Notes: generated by a model not told the origin, from the letters alone. 64,000 nt of DNA from Blautia sp. BIOML-A1 (GCF_009883055.1 NZ_WWVR01000011.1:68054-132053), one strand, 5' to 3'. Counted from the stretch's first letter, positions 53,368 to 62,819 are shown. Numbers and translations are program-made.

Positions 53368-54963
53368 ATGAAAAAAGGAAAGGCAAAAGTATTCCTGACA
53401 TTTCTGGTAATTCTGATCGCAGGTATCTATTATTATGTGACGATACCGGCGATCAACATTCATGCTTCCGGTTTCTGGACATTTATTCTGAGCGTGATCG
53501 TTTTATTATTGGCAGCTTACGGGATAAAGATGCGGTTCACCAGCTTTCAGGAAGCAAAAAGAAGCAAGGTGTTCAGAATCGGCGGCATTCTGTTTGTGGC
53601 ATTGGTGATTGTTTTTGCAGTGGGAAGTATTTTATCCTCACCAATTGTAAATGCAAAAAAATATCGAAATCTTCTTACAATTGAGGAACGTGATTTTTCA
53701 AAAGATATCCAGCCGGTGAATTTCAGTCAGATTCCATTGCTGGATAAAGACAGTGCAGCGATTCTGGGAAACAGAAAGATGGGCAGCATGGTTGATATGG
53801 TGTCTCAGTTTGAGGTCAGCGATCTGTATTCCCAGATCAATTATCAGGAAAAACCGATCCGTGTCACTCCATTGGTGTATGCGAGTCCGGTGAAATGGCT
53901 GACAAACCAGTCGCAGGGAATTCCGGCATATATTATGATCGATATGACAACTCAGGATACCAGTCTTGTAAAACTGGATAAACCGATTCGATATTCTGAG
54001 GCGGAATACCTGAACAGAAATATTTACCGTCACTTACGTTTCAAGTATCCGACATATATTTTTGACCAGCTGAGCTTTGAAATTGATGATGAAGGAGTTC
54101 CTTACTGGATCTGTCCGGTACGGGATTATACCATCGGTTTATTTGGCGGTGCGACCATAGGAAGAGTTGTCATTTGCAATGCACAGACAGGAGAATGTCA
54201 GGATTATGCGCTGAAAGACTGTCCGGAATGGGTGGACCGTGCCAATCCGGCTGATCTTTTGATCCAGCAGTATAATTATTATGGAACTCTGGTAAATGGA
54301 TATATCAACAGTATTTTTGGACAGAAGGGATGTCTGAAGTCCACAGATGGATATAATTATATGGCTATGGAAGATGATGTGTGGGTATATACCGGCGTGA
54401 CTTCTGTAAGTGGGGATCAGTCTAATGTAGGATTTGTTCTGATGAATCAGAGAACCCGGGAAACCCGCTACTATAAAGTAAATGGTGCAGAAGAATATTC
54501 AGCTATGGGATCTGCAGAAGGACAGGTACAGAACCTCGGATATCAGGCTACTTTCCCGATTCTTTTGAATATTTCAAATGAACCGACATACTTTATGGCA
54601 TTAAAGGACAGTGCAGGACTTGTAAAAAAATATGCGATGGTCAATATTCAGAAATATCAGAATGTTGCGATCGGAGATACGGTATCAGCCTGCCAGGATG
54701 CATATATAAAACTGTTGAATACCAGTGGTATTACATCAGGGAATACAGGTGATTCCAAAAAGATGACAGGTACGATCCGGAGAATCGCACAGAGTGTTCT
54801 CGATGGAAACTCTCATTTCTATCTGGTGCTGAATGATCATGAAGAAATTTTTGATGTGCCGGTTCAGGACTTCCTTCAGGTGGTAACACTTCAGGAAGGT
54901 GACAAGGTCACGGTTGAATATCTGGAAGGTACACCAGTGTGTACGGTTTTGAATATTGAGTAA
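53368..54963 (+). CDS. Membrane protein of unknown function with large extracytoplasmic domain
   Basis: 531 aa with AAAGGAGG upstream. Three membrane helices lie near residues 7-24, 33-52 and 68-88. The remaining 440 residues are rich in beta strand and likely outside the cell; they contain repeated Asp-Tyr and Gly motifs (YTIGLFGGATIGR, GYNYMAMEDDVWVYTG) but no recognised catalytic signature. The last 85 residues (MTGTIRRIAQSVLDGNSHFY, then FDVPVQDFLQVVTLQEGDKVTVEYLEG) look like an OB-fold or KOW-type barrel. It is monocistronic. Function is not inferred. Confidence 0.75.
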   Translation: MKKGKAKVFLTFLVILIAGIYYYVTIPAINIHASGFWTFILSVIVLLLAAYGIKMRFTSFQEAKRSKVFRIGGILFVALVIVFAVGSILSSPIVNAKKYRNLLTIEERDFSKDIQPVNFSQIPLLDKDSAAILGNRKMGSMVDMVSQFEVSDLYSQINYQEKPIRVTPLVYASPVKWLTNQSQGIPAYIMIDMTTQDTSLVKLDKPIRYSEAEYLNRNIYRHLRFKYPTYIFDQLSFEIDDEGVPYWICPVRDYTIGLFGGATIGRVVICNAQTGECQDYALKDCPEWVDRANPADLLIQQYNYYGTLVNGYINSIFGQKGCLKSTDGYNYMAMEDDVWVYTGVTSVSGDQSNVGFVLMNQRTRETRYYKVNGAEEYSAMGSAEGQVQNLGYQATFPILLNISNEPTYFMALKDSAGLVKKYAMVNIQKYQNVAIGDTVSACQDAYIKLLNTSGITSGNTGDSKKMTGTIRRIAQSVLDGNSHFYLVLNDHEEIFDVPVQDFLQVVTLQEGDKVTVEYLEGTPVCTVLNIE

Positions 54964-54970
54964 TAGAAGA

Positions 54971-55004
54971 AAAAGATCTGACTTCATCAGAAGTCAGATC
55001 TTTT
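54971..55004. terminator. Bidirectional terminator between the membrane protein and LacI genes
   Basis: AAAAGATCTGACTT (54971-54984) pairs perfectly with AAGTCAGATCTTTT (54991-55004). It includes the end of the LacI coding sequence (stop at 54994-54996). Confidence 0.85.
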
Positions 55005-56019
55005 TTGGTCCGGCAGTACTGTTGCGTTCTATGATATCATAAGGGAATAATATCTTTACATGTTTTGAATGGCCGCCTTCGATGCGGTCGATCAGTATTT
55101 TGGCTGCCATCTGCCCCATTTCATCAAGAGGAATATGTGTAGTTGTTAATGAAGGAGTCAGGTACTGCGCGGTATCAATATCATCAATGCTGGCAACTGA
55201 TACGTCTTCGGGAATGCGAAGACCATGTTCTTTGATTGCCTTCATTGCACCGATAGCGGTTATATCATCAGCACAGAAGAAAGCGGTTGCGTCACAGCCG
55301 TTGGCAAGAAGAGCACGGACGCCGTTATATCCTTCTTCTGTGGATTGAACAATATTCGTAACATATTCCGGATTAATGGAAATGCCGGCTTTTTCCAGAG
55401 CAGAGCAATATCCGATATAACGATTCTCGTTTTGCGATTCGCCGATGTAGGCGATCTTGTTATGTCCCTGTTCTATAAGACGAGAGACCACAGCATGACT
55501 GATCTCTGCACCATCGCATATGATCTGGTCATATTTTGCATCCAGATTATTCAATCCTGAGTAGACAACATACTGGAAATGTTTCTTCAGAAATTTCAGA
55601 AGATCCTTATCACAGCGTCCAAGAACAGCAATGCCGTCAATATCATTAGTGGCAATCAACTGTAAAGTAGAGGGATCATCAATATCAAAGGCAGAAAATG
55701 TATATTTCAAAATATAGTTGTGACGAAATGCTTCCTGTTCAATGCTTTTGGCGAGCGTAGAGAAAAAATAATCAGATGCACCATCCGGAACTCTTGCAAA
55801 AAGACAGGCAATAGAATGTAATTGTTTTGCAGGAGATGAGTCGGATGCTTCAGCAGTACCTTTTTTTGCATGTTTTGGAACATAATTGGTACGTTTTGCT
55901 ATTTCCAGTATACGCTCCTTAACCTCTTTACTGACAGGACTGTTGGCATTTTGGTTGATCACACGTGAAACTGTTGAAATCGATACACCTGCTTCTGCTG
56001 CAATTTCTTTCAGTGTCAT
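54994..56019 (-). CDS. LacI/GalR-family transcriptional regulator
   Basis: 341 aa from MTLKEIAAEAGVS, with AAGGAG seven bases upstream; 13 further residues of the longer frame lack a ribosome site. The helix-turn-helix (residues 1-22) ends with SISTVSRVINQN, followed by the hinge and a periplasmic-binding-like domain with GVRALLANGCDATAFFCADDITAIGAMKAIKEHGLRIPEDV segments near 215-255. It is divergent from the chromate-type transporter, whose upstream region holds a perfect LacI-type palindrome (56155-56168). Ligand is not identified. Confidence 0.92.
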   Translation of the reverse strand: MTLKEIAAEAGVSISTVSRVINQNANSPVSKEVKERILEIAKRTNYVPKHAKKGTAEASDSSPAKQLHSIACLFARVPDGASDYFFSTLAKSIEQEAFRHNYILKYTFSAFDIDDPSTLQLIATNDIDGIAVLGRCDKDLLKFLKKHFQYVVYSGLNNLDAKYDQIICDGAEISHAVVSRLIEQGHNKIAYIGESQNENRYIGYCSALEKAGISINPEYVTNIVQSTEEGYNGVRALLANGCDATAFFCADDITAIGAMKAIKEHGLRIPEDVSVASIDDIDTAQYLTPSLTTTHIPLDEMGQMAAKILIDRIEGGHSKHVKILFPYDIIERNSTAGPKKI

Positions 56020-56154
56020 GGGAGAACTCCTTTCCTGTTGCGGGATTTGTGACGGCACAGGAGTGCCGTTTTGTTACATTATTTTACTGAAATCAGTATA
56101 ACTGATTTGTATGCAAAAAAACAGATATAATATAGGAAATATAAAGAAATATAG

Positions 56155-56168
56155 AGCAAACGTTTGCT
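56155..56168. promoter_or_regulatory. LacI-type operator upstream of the chromate-type transporter
   Basis: AGCAAACGTTTGCT is a perfect 14-bp palindrome with the central CG of LacI/GalR operators, located in the divergent region 80 bp before the transporter start. Confidence 0.75.
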
Positions 56169-56247
56169 GATAAACAGAATGATTTTTTTATGGTACATGA
56201 TAAGATAAAATCAGAGATTAAAATATATTGGAAATGGGGGAAGCAAA

Positions 56248-56823
56248 ATGAAAGAAGAACCAAAAAGTAAAGGATATGTACTGCGAAAGTTGTTTTTTGC
56301 ATGTTTGTATCTTAGTACATTTACTTTTGGCGGCGGTTATGTGATCGTTACTTTGCTAAAAGAAAAATTCGTAGATCAATATCATTGGATTGAAGAAGAT
56401 GAAATGCTGGATCTGGTTGCAATTGCTCAGTCTTCACCGGGAGCAATCGCAGTAAACGGAGCTATCATTGTCGGATATAAGCTTGCAGGAATACCTGGAA
56501 TGCTGGTATCTGTTATAGGGGCAATCATCCCTCCGATGGTAATTTTATCAGTTATTTCTGTATTTTATGATGCATTTTGTTCTAATTATTACATTGCGGC
56601 ATTATTAAAAGGCATGACTGCAGGGGTTGGAGCTGTTATTATGTCTGTAGTGTATGATATGGGAAAAAATGTTGTAAAATCAAAAGACTGGATTAATGTA
56701 GTAATTATGATCATTAGTTTTTGTCTCAGTTATTTCCTGAATATTAATATCATCTATATAATACTCTCAGTTGCCGCATTTGGAATGGTACGGACAATAG
56801 TAAAAGGAGGCAGGGAAAAATGA
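56248..56823 (+). CDS. Chromate transporter-family protein, first half
   Basis: 191 aa, five to six predicted membrane segments, with GGGGGAAGC upstream. CHR-family motifs FGGGYVIVTLLKEKFVDQYHWI near 30 and AQSSPGAIAVNGAIIVGYK near 62. Short CHR proteins work as pairs of half-length genes. Chromate export is not implied; many clostridial members have unknown substrates. It overlaps the second half by 4 bp. Confidence 0.9.
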   Translation: MKEEPKSKGYVLRKLFFACLYLSTFTFGGGYVIVTLLKEKFVDQYHWIEEDEMLDLVAIAQSSPGAIAVNGAIIVGYKLAGIPGMLVSVIGAIIPPMVILSVISVFYDAFCSNYYIAALLKGMTAGVGAVIMSVVYDMGKNVVKSKDWINVVIMIISFCLSYFLNINIIYIILSVAAFGMVRTIVKGGREK

Positions 56824-57389
56824 TATATATTCAGCTCTTTTTAAGTTTTCTTCAGGTTGGAGCATTGAGTTTTGGTGGGGGATACGCCGCAATGCCGTTG
56901 ATACAGGAACAGGTGGTGAATTTACATGGATGGCTTTCCATGAGCGAATTTACAAACCTGATTACGATTGCTGAAATGACACCGGGACCGATCGCCGTAA
57001 ATTCAGCAACTTTTGTGGGAATGCAGATATCTGGTATTTTGGGTGCTGTAATTGCCACACTGGGATGTATTCTTCCATCCTGCATTATTGTAACCCTGCT
57101 TGCATATGTCTATATGAAATATCGGAATATGTCATTACTTCAGGGTACATTGTCATCACTTCGTCCGGCAGTTGTGGCCATGATCGCCAAAGCCGGAGTG
57201 ACGATTCTGATTTCAGCATTTTTCCTGGACGGAACAGTCAATCTTATCCGCCAGAATGTATGTGCACAGATGATCGTATTCTTTGTGATCGCGATGGTAC
57301 TGCTTCGTAAATTTAAATTGAATCCTATACTGGCAATGGTTCTGTGTGGTGTGGCAAATGTGATTCTGAGTGCTGTGCAGAGAGCATAG
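56820..57389 (+). CDS. Chromate transporter-family protein, second half
   Basis: 189 aa with the same motifs as its partner: FGGGYAAMPLIQEQVVNLHGWL near 19 and AEMTPGPIAVNSATFVGMQ near 50. The two halves presumably form an antiparallel heterodimer. It is the last gene of the unit; no clear terminator was seen after it. Confidence 0.9.
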   Translation: MIYIQLFLSFLQVGALSFGGGYAAMPLIQEQVVNLHGWLSMSEFTNLITIAEMTPGPIAVNSATFVGMQISGILGAVIATLGCILPSCIIVTLLAYVYMKYRNMSLLQGTLSSLRPAVVAMIAKAGVTILISAFFLDGTVNLIRQNVCAQMIVFFVIAMVLLRKFKLNPILAMVLCGVANVILSAVQRA

Positions 57390-57428
57390 CCGCAGGAATG
57401 CCGGGGCATTTTGTAATGTCAAGACAAA

Positions 57429-57442
57429 AGCAAACGTTTGAG
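57429..57442. promoter_or_regulatory. Second LacI-type site after the chromate-type genes
   Basis: AGCAAACGTTTGAG matches 12 of 14 bases of the operator at 56155. It lies in the 368-bp gap before the phosphofructokinase gene. Confidence 0.55.
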
Positions 57443-57611
57443 TAATCTTAAATTGCAAATACATAAAAAAATGATTATTATAGGCTCAAACAAAATAATA
57501 GCAATGACCAACAACGAGGTTGAAAAGATTAAATTCTTTTTGACCTCTTTTTTTTCTTTCTATCTTGTAAAAATACACAAAAAACAAAGGGATAAATTAT
57601 ACAAAATATAT

Positions 57612-57625
57612 AGACAACGTTTTCA
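57612..57625. promoter_or_regulatory. cre-like site upstream of the PPi-type phosphofructokinase
   Basis: AGACAACGTTTTCA reads TGAAAACGTTGTCT on the minus strand, 13 of 14 positions of the cre consensus TGWAARCGYTWNCW. It lies 133 bp before the phosphofructokinase start. The rest of the 57390-57757 gap is AT-rich and shows no gene. Confidence 0.5.
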
Positions 57626-57757
57626 TTAATTGTGCTTTTGTTTTTGCGTCAATATGTTAAGATAAGACTACAAAGTAAAAAGTGAATAAAACACATTCAT
57701 GAAAAACAAAAAGTTTATTGTAAAATGCACAATAGACAACAGAAAGGAAAGCGGAAT

Positions 57758-58924
57758 ATGTCACAAAATGTATTAGTGGTACATGGTGGTGGACCTACAG
57801 CAGTCATTAATGCATCCCTTTATGGTGTGATTGAAGAAGCGAAACGAAATCCGGAGGTTGGAAAGGTTTACGGTGCTATTGGAGGAACCGGAGCAATTTT
57901 TTCAGAAACTTTCATTGATTTAACTTCGTTTAATGATGAAAAATTAAAGCTTCTTTTGCATACACCTGCTTCGGCAATTGGCTCTTCAAGATATCCTTTG
58001 TATGAAAAAGATTATGAAAAGATGGTGGATATCTTTAAGAAGCATGATATTAAATATGTCCTTCTGAATGGTGGAAACGGAACCATGGATGCATGCGGTC
58101 ATATTTATGAAGTCTGTAAGGATCAGGATATCAAAGTGGTGGGAATTCCAAAGACTATTGACAATGATATCGCGATGACAGACCACTCGCCGGGATATGG
58201 AAGTGCAGCAAGATTCATTGCAGCTTCTACCCAGGAGGTTGGCGAAGATGTAAAATCTCTTCCTATCCATGTATGTATTATGGAAGCCATGGGAAGAAAT
58301 GCCGGATGGATCACAGCAGCGTCTGCACTGGCAAGAAGAAAACAGGGAGATGCTCCTCATCTGATCTATCTGCCGGAACGAAATTTCAACGAAGATGAGT
58401 TCCTTGAAGATGTGGCAGCACTTCAGAAAAAACAAGGCGGAGTGGTAGTTCTGGTAAGTGAAGGACTTCATGATAAAAATGGAGAATCTATCGTTCCTCC
58501 GATCTTCAAATCAGAAAGAGCTGTCTACTATGGAGATGTAAGTTCTCATCTGGCGAACCTGGTAGTCAAGAAACTTGGAATTAAGGCAAGAAGTGAGAAA
58601 CCTGGTCTTTGCGGAAGAGCTTCTGTAGCACTTCAGTCGTCAGTGGACAGAGAAGAGGCAAGACAGGCAGGTGCAGCTGCATTAAAAAGTGCAGTAGAAG
58701 GACACAGCGGAGTAATGGTTGGATTTGAAAGAGTTCCGGGAACTGTGTACCAGATGAAAACCAAACTTGTTCCTATCAAAGAGGTTATGCTTTATGAGAG
58801 AAAGATGCCTGACAGTTTCATAAATGAAAGAGGTAATGATGTGACACAGGAATTTGTAGACTGGTGTCGTCCGCTGATCGGAGAGCCGCTTCCGGAATTC
58901 CTGAATTTCAAGGATTACCTTTAA
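57758..58924 (+). CDS. pfp: Pyrophosphate-type 6-phosphofructokinase
   Basis: 388 aa from MSQNVLVVHGGGPTAVIN, with AAAGGAAAGCGG upstream. The phosphate-donor loop is LNGGNGTMDA near 99 and the active site IPKTIDNDI near 125, whose Lys favours PPi over ATP; MEAMGRNAGWITAASA near 173 binds fructose 6-phosphate. It interconverts fructose 6-phosphate and the bisphosphate. The GGN in place of GGD is noted. It is near a cre-like site and an ABC operon. Confidence 0.9.
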   Translation: MSQNVLVVHGGGPTAVINASLYGVIEEAKRNPEVGKVYGAIGGTGAIFSETFIDLTSFNDEKLKLLLHTPASAIGSSRYPLYEKDYEKMVDIFKKHDIKYVLLNGGNGTMDACGHIYEVCKDQDIKVVGIPKTIDNDIAMTDHSPGYGSAARFIAASTQEVGEDVKSLPIHVCIMEAMGRNAGWITAASALARRKQGDAPHLIYLPERNFNEDEFLEDVAALQKKQGGVVVLVSEGLHDKNGESIVPPIFKSERAVYYGDVSSHLANLVVKKLGIKARSEKPGLCGRASVALQSSVDREEARQAGAAALKSAVEGHSGVMVGFERVPGTVYQMKTKLVPIKEVMLYERKMPDSFINERGNDVTQEFVDWCRPLIGEPLPEFLNFKDYL

Positions 58925-58968
58925 AAACGAAATAAAAATGAATATGTTCCATTGAAAGGAGAGTAACT

Positions 58969-59751
58969 ATGGACAAAAAGAAAAAAGGAGCACTGCAGTC
59001 TATCCCGGGATGGACATGGGTACTGATTTCCCTTGCAGTAGCTGTTCTGTTATGGTTTGCATTATCTATCAACCCGAAGACAGCACGAAGCTTCCCATTT
59101 ATCCCGGCAATTCTTGAGGCGGCCAAAAAAATGGTCGATAACGGTGCACTTGCACAGGACTTCTGCAGTTCTATGATTTCAATTCTGGCTGGTTTTGCAC
59201 TTGGATTTGTGACAGCAGTTCCGGTCGCATTCCTGATGGCATGGTATTTACCGGTAAGAGGAATCCTGGAACCATGGATCCAGTTTATTCGTAACATCCC
59301 GCCTCTTGCTTATGTACCGCTGGTTGTTATCACAGCAGGTGTCGGAAGAAAACCACAGATCATCGTTATCTGGATTGCAACATTCCTGATTATGACAGTT
59401 ACAATCTATCAGGGTGTAAGAAACATTGATAACACACTTGTAAAAGCAGCCAAAGTTCTTGGTGCAAAAGACAGAGATATCTTTGTTAAAGTAATTTTCC
59501 CGGCTACAACACCTTTTATTTTAACTGCCGTACGTCTTGGTATTTCTGTTGCGCTGACAACACTGATCGCAGCAGAAACAACAGGAGCAACTGCTGGTCT
59601 GGGAATGAGAATCCGTTCTCTGGCAAACAGTTTTGAGACAGCAGGTATGCTGATGTACATCATCATCATCGGTATCATTGGTCTGGTTATGGAAAAAATC
59701 ATTAAATACTTAGAAAGAAGGGTAACAGGATGGCAGGAGAAGAGAGATTGA
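58969..59751 (+). CDS. NMT1/sulfonate-type ABC transporter permease (SsuC/TauC family)
   Basis: 260 aa with six membrane segments. The EAA loop AAKVLGAKDRDIFVKVIFPAT lies near 165. The family carries taurine, sulfonates, nitrate or pyrimidine precursors. GAAAGGAG precedes it. It overlaps the ATPase gene by 22 bp. Confidence 0.9.
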   Translation: MDKKKKGALQSIPGWTWVLISLAVAVLLWFALSINPKTARSFPFIPAILEAAKKMVDNGALAQDFCSSMISILAGFALGFVTAVPVAFLMAWYLPVRGILEPWIQFIRNIPPLAYVPLVVITAGVGRKPQIIVIWIATFLIMTVTIYQGVRNIDNTLVKAAKVLGAKDRDIFVKVIFPATTPFILTAVRLGISVALTTLIAAETTGATAGLGMRIRSLANSFETAGMLMYIIIIGIIGLVMEKIIKYLERRVTGWQEKRD

Positions 59752-60521
59752 CAAAACTTAAGATTGATAACGTTAAAAAGGTTTATCAGACCCGTAATGG
59801 TGAGATGACTGCATTAAACGGAGTAAATCTTGATATTAAAGAAAATGAGTTTATCTGTGTGGTAGGACCTTCTGGATGTGGTAAATCTACATTACTGAAC
59901 ATTATTGCCGGTCTGGATACCCCAACCAGTGGAGCTGTTTATATTGATGGCAAGAAAATTGAAGGAACCGGTACAGAGAGAGGCGTTGTATTCCAGCAGT
60001 ATGCACTGTTCCCATGGCTGACAGTTCTGAAGAATGTTATGTTTGGACTGAAGTTGCAGGGAAAAAGCGATGCAGAAGCAAAAGAGATAGCAATGAAATA
60101 TATCAAGATGGTACAGCTTGAAGATTTCGTAAATCATTATCCGAAGGAACTTTCCGGTGGTATGAAACAGCGTGTTGCTATTGCAAGAGCCTATGCAGTA
60201 AAACCTGAAGTTCTTCTTATGGATGAACCGTTTGGTGCGCTGGATGCCCAGACAAGAACTCAGCTTCAGACAGAACTTCTGAAAACCTGGGAAAGTGAAA
60301 GAAAAACATGCTTCTTTATCACACATGATGTTGATGAGGCTATTATTCTGGCTCAGAAAGTTATCGTTATGAGTGCAAGACCGGGACGTATTAAAGAAAT
60401 CGTAGATATTGATATTCCGTATCCGCGTGATCAGGAAACAAAAATGAGCCCAAGATTTATGGAGCTTAAGAATCATATCTGGAGTCAGGTATATCAGGAA
60501 TATCTGGAAGTAAGAAAATAA
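59730..60521 (+). CDS. NMT1/sulfonate-type ABC transporter ATPase (SsuB/TauB family)
   Basis: 263 aa. Walker A GPSGCGKST near 49, Q loop FQQYALFPW near 92, signature LSGGMKQRVAIARAYAV near 150, Walker B LLMDEPFGALDAQTR and H loop FITHDVDEAI are intact. The N-terminal start GCAGGAGAAGAGAG sits inside the permease gene. Confidence 0.94.
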   Translation: MAGEERLTKLKIDNVKKVYQTRNGEMTALNGVNLDIKENEFICVVGPSGCGKSTLLNIIAGLDTPTSGAVYIDGKKIEGTGTERGVVFQQYALFPWLTVLKNVMFGLKLQGKSDAEAKEIAMKYIKMVQLEDFVNHYPKELSGGMKQRVAIARAYAVKPEVLLMDEPFGALDAQTRTQLQTELLKTWESERKTCFFITHDVDEAIILAQKVIVMSARPGRIKEIVDIDIPYPRDQETKMSPRFMELKNHIWSQVYQEYLEVRK

Positions 60522-60530
60522 TAAATTTTG

Positions 60531-60552
60531 ACCGTTTTCAATCCGGAACGGT
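60531..60552. promoter_or_regulatory. Inverted repeat before the first binding-protein gene
   Basis: ACCGTT (60531-60536) and AACGGT (60547-60552) with a 10-base spacer lie in the 84-bp gap between the ATPase and first binding-protein genes. It could be an RNA hairpin or an operator. Confidence 0.3.
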
Positions 60553-60605
60553 TCGGAATAAACGTAATCACTAAATACTACCCAAAAAAGAAAGGAAGTA
60601 AGAAA

Positions 60606-61616
60606 ATGAAGAAAACATGGAAGAAGTTAGCAGCAATAGCAGTAACCGCATCTATGGCAATCTGTGGCGGAGTAATGAGCGTAAGTGCAGCAGCGGAAGA
60701 AACACCGGAAAAAGTAACGGTAAACGTAGCTTACATGCCTGACTATGCGAGCTTAAATGGTCTGATCTCAGCAGTTGAGCTTGGATATTTTGAAGATGAG
60801 AACATTGATGTGCAGCTTACAGAATTCGCAGATGGCCCGACAATCATTCAGGCTATGGAGTCCGGCTCTATCGATGTTGGTTATATCGGACAGGGTGCTC
60901 ACAAACTCTGCATCAATGGTAAAGCAGATATCTTTGCACTTGCACACGTATCCAACGGTGATGCTGTGATCGGAAGCAAAGAAAAAGGAACAGATACAAT
61001 TGAAGGCTTAAAAGGAAAAACAATCGCATATTCTTCAGGAACATCCAGTGAAGATATCCTGAAAAAGACCCTTGCAAAAGGTGATATGACAATGGACGAT
61101 ATCACAGCAATGGATATGGATGCAACAAACATTGTAACAGCGATGCTTTCCGGAAGTGTTGATGCCTGCGCAACATGGGTACCGAACTCTCTGAAGGTTC
61201 TTCAGGAACTTGGCGATGATGGTGTACAGCTGACAGATAACAAGACATTTATTGATCAGACTGTATCTCTTGCAAGCTGGATCGCAATGCCGAAATATGC
61301 AGAAGAAAACCATGACGTACTCGTAAGATTTGCAAAAGCTCTTTACAAAGGATTTGACTATCGTGCAGATCACAGCCATGATGACGAAGTTTGCGGATGG
61401 ATCGCTGACAAGATCAAACTTGACAAACAGACTCTTCTTGATCAGGTAAATGTAGCTGACTGGACAACAAGTGAATTCGTAAGAAACAATATGGATGATA
61501 TCAAAGGCTACTATGAACTGCAGCAGAAAACATTCATTGAAAGCGGTGACTGTGAAGAAACACCAGTTGACGATTATGTTCTCTTCGATGTAATGGAAGA
61601 AGCATGTGCTGAATAA
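60606..61616 (+). CDS. NMT1/SsuA-type substrate-binding protein, copy 1
   Basis: 336 aa from MKKTWKKLAAIAV. A signal peptide ends near MSVSAAAEE with no lipobox, so a secreted or N-terminally anchored protein is expected. The NMT1 fold is shown by GYFEDENIDVQLTEFADGP, DVGYIGQGAHKLCING and DACATWVPNSLKV. It delivers ligand to the permease just upstream. By eye it is about 87 percent identical to copy 2 at 61704. The ligand is not predictable beyond the sulfonate/taurine/pyrimidine class. Confidence 0.9.
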   Translation: MKKTWKKLAAIAVTASMAICGGVMSVSAAAEETPEKVTVNVAYMPDYASLNGLISAVELGYFEDENIDVQLTEFADGPTIIQAMESGSIDVGYIGQGAHKLCINGKADIFALAHVSNGDAVIGSKEKGTDTIEGLKGKTIAYSSGTSSEDILKKTLAKGDMTMDDITAMDMDATNIVTAMLSGSVDACATWVPNSLKVLQELGDDGVQLTDNKTFIDQTVSLASWIAMPKYAEENHDVLVRFAKALYKGFDYRADHSHDDEVCGWIADKIKLDKQTLLDQVNVADWTTSEFVRNNMDDIKGYYELQQKTFIESGDCEETPVDDYVLFDVMEEACAE

Positions 61617-61630
61617 TTAATATAACCTTC

Positions 61631-61666
61631 AGATTACACAGGCAGTAATGTCTGTGTAATCTTTAA
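61631..61666 (+). terminator. Intrinsic terminator after binding-protein copy 1
   Basis: AGATTACACAG (61631-61641) pairs perfectly with CTGTGTAATCT (61652-61662). The same hairpin and loop recur after copy 2. Confidence 0.8.
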
Positions 61667-61674
61667 AAAGAATA

Positions 61675-61688
61675 TACACACGTGTGTA
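61675..61688. promoter_or_regulatory. 14-bp perfect palindrome before binding-protein copy 2
   Basis: TACACACGTGTGTA lies 16 bp before the second copy's start. It may be an operator, for example for the downstream LacI protein, or an RNA hairpin. Confidence 0.35.
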
Positions 61689-61703
61689 CACAGGGAGGAA
61701 GAA

Positions 61704-62708
61704 ATGAAAAACACATGGAAAAAATTAGCGGTAATGGTAGTGACCGCATCTATGGTAATCTGTGGCGGAGCAATGAGTGTAAGTGCAGCAGCAGAAACAC
61801 CGGAAAAAGTAACGGTAAATGTAGCTTATATGCCGGATTATTCAAGCTTGAATGGTCTGATCTCAGCAGTTGAACTGGGTTACTTTGAAGATGAAAATAT
61901 TGATGTAGAACTTACAGAATTTGCAGATGGCCCTACTGTTATTCAGGCTATGGAGTCCGGCTCTATTGATATTGGATATATCGGACAGGGCGCTCATAAA
62001 CTCTGCATCAATGGCAGAGCAGATATCTTTGCACTTGCACACGTATCCAACAGTGATGGTGTGATCGGAAGCAAAGAAAAAGGAACAGATACGATCGAAG
62101 GCCTGAAAGGTAAAAAAATTGCATATTCTTCAGGAACATCCAGTGAAGATATCCTGAAAAAGACCCTTGCCAAGGGTGGTATGACAATGGATGATATTAC
62201 GGCTATTGATATGGATGCAACTAATATTGTAACAGCAATGATTTCAGGAAGTGTTGATGCCTGTGCAACATGGGTACCAAACTCTTTGAAGGTTCTTCAG
62301 GAAGTGGATGATGCTATACAGCTGACAGACAACAAAACATTCCGTGCAGATACAGTATCTCTTGACAGCTGGATCGTAATGAAAAAATATTCAGAGGAAA
62401 ATCGAGACCTGCTTGTAAGATTTGCAAGAGCTCTTTACAAGGGATTTGACTATCGAGCAGACCACAGTCATGACGATGAAGTCTGCGGATGGATCGCAGA
62501 TAAGATCAAACTTGACAAACAGACTCTTCTTGAGCAGGTAAATGTAGCTGACTGGACAACAAGTGACTTTATAAGAAATCATCTGGATGAAGTTAAAGGA
62601 TATTATGAACTGCAGCAGAAATCTTTCGTTGAAAGTGGTGACTGTGAAGAGACTCCGGTTGAGGATTATGTTCTCCTGGATGTAATGAAAGAAGCCTGCG
62701 CTGAATAA
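61704..62708 (+). CDS. NMT1/SsuA-type substrate-binding protein, copy 2
   Basis: 334 aa with GGGAGGAAG upstream. Same signal peptide and NMT1 motifs as copy 1. Changes cluster around KTFRADTVSLDSWIVMKKYSEEN (copy 1: KTFIDQTVSLASWIAMPKY) and near VIGSKEKG, so ligand preference may differ. It is a tandem duplicate including the 3' hairpin. Confidence 0.9.
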   Translation: MKNTWKKLAVMVVTASMVICGGAMSVSAAAETPEKVTVNVAYMPDYSSLNGLISAVELGYFEDENIDVELTEFADGPTVIQAMESGSIDIGYIGQGAHKLCINGRADIFALAHVSNSDGVIGSKEKGTDTIEGLKGKKIAYSSGTSSEDILKKTLAKGGMTMDDITAIDMDATNIVTAMISGSVDACATWVPNSLKVLQEVDDAIQLTDNKTFRADTVSLDSWIVMKKYSEENRDLLVRFARALYKGFDYRADHSHDDEVCGWIADKIKLDKQTLLEQVNVADWTTSDFIRNHLDEVKGYYELQQKSFVESGDCEETPVEDYVLLDVMKEACAE

Positions 62709-62723
62709 CTAATATGGCTGTTT

Positions 62724-62757
62724 GATTACACAGGCAGTAATGTCTGTGTAATCTTTA
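62724..62757 (+). terminator. Intrinsic terminator after binding-protein copy 2
   Basis: GATTACACAG (62724-62733) pairs with CTGTGTAATC (62744-62753), with the same loop GCAGTAATGT as the copy after copy 1. Confidence 0.8.
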
Positions 62758-62819
62758 AAAAGGCATTCTTGAATCGTGTGTATGCTGAAAAAGGAAAGTA
62801 CCGGGAAAGGAACAAAACA

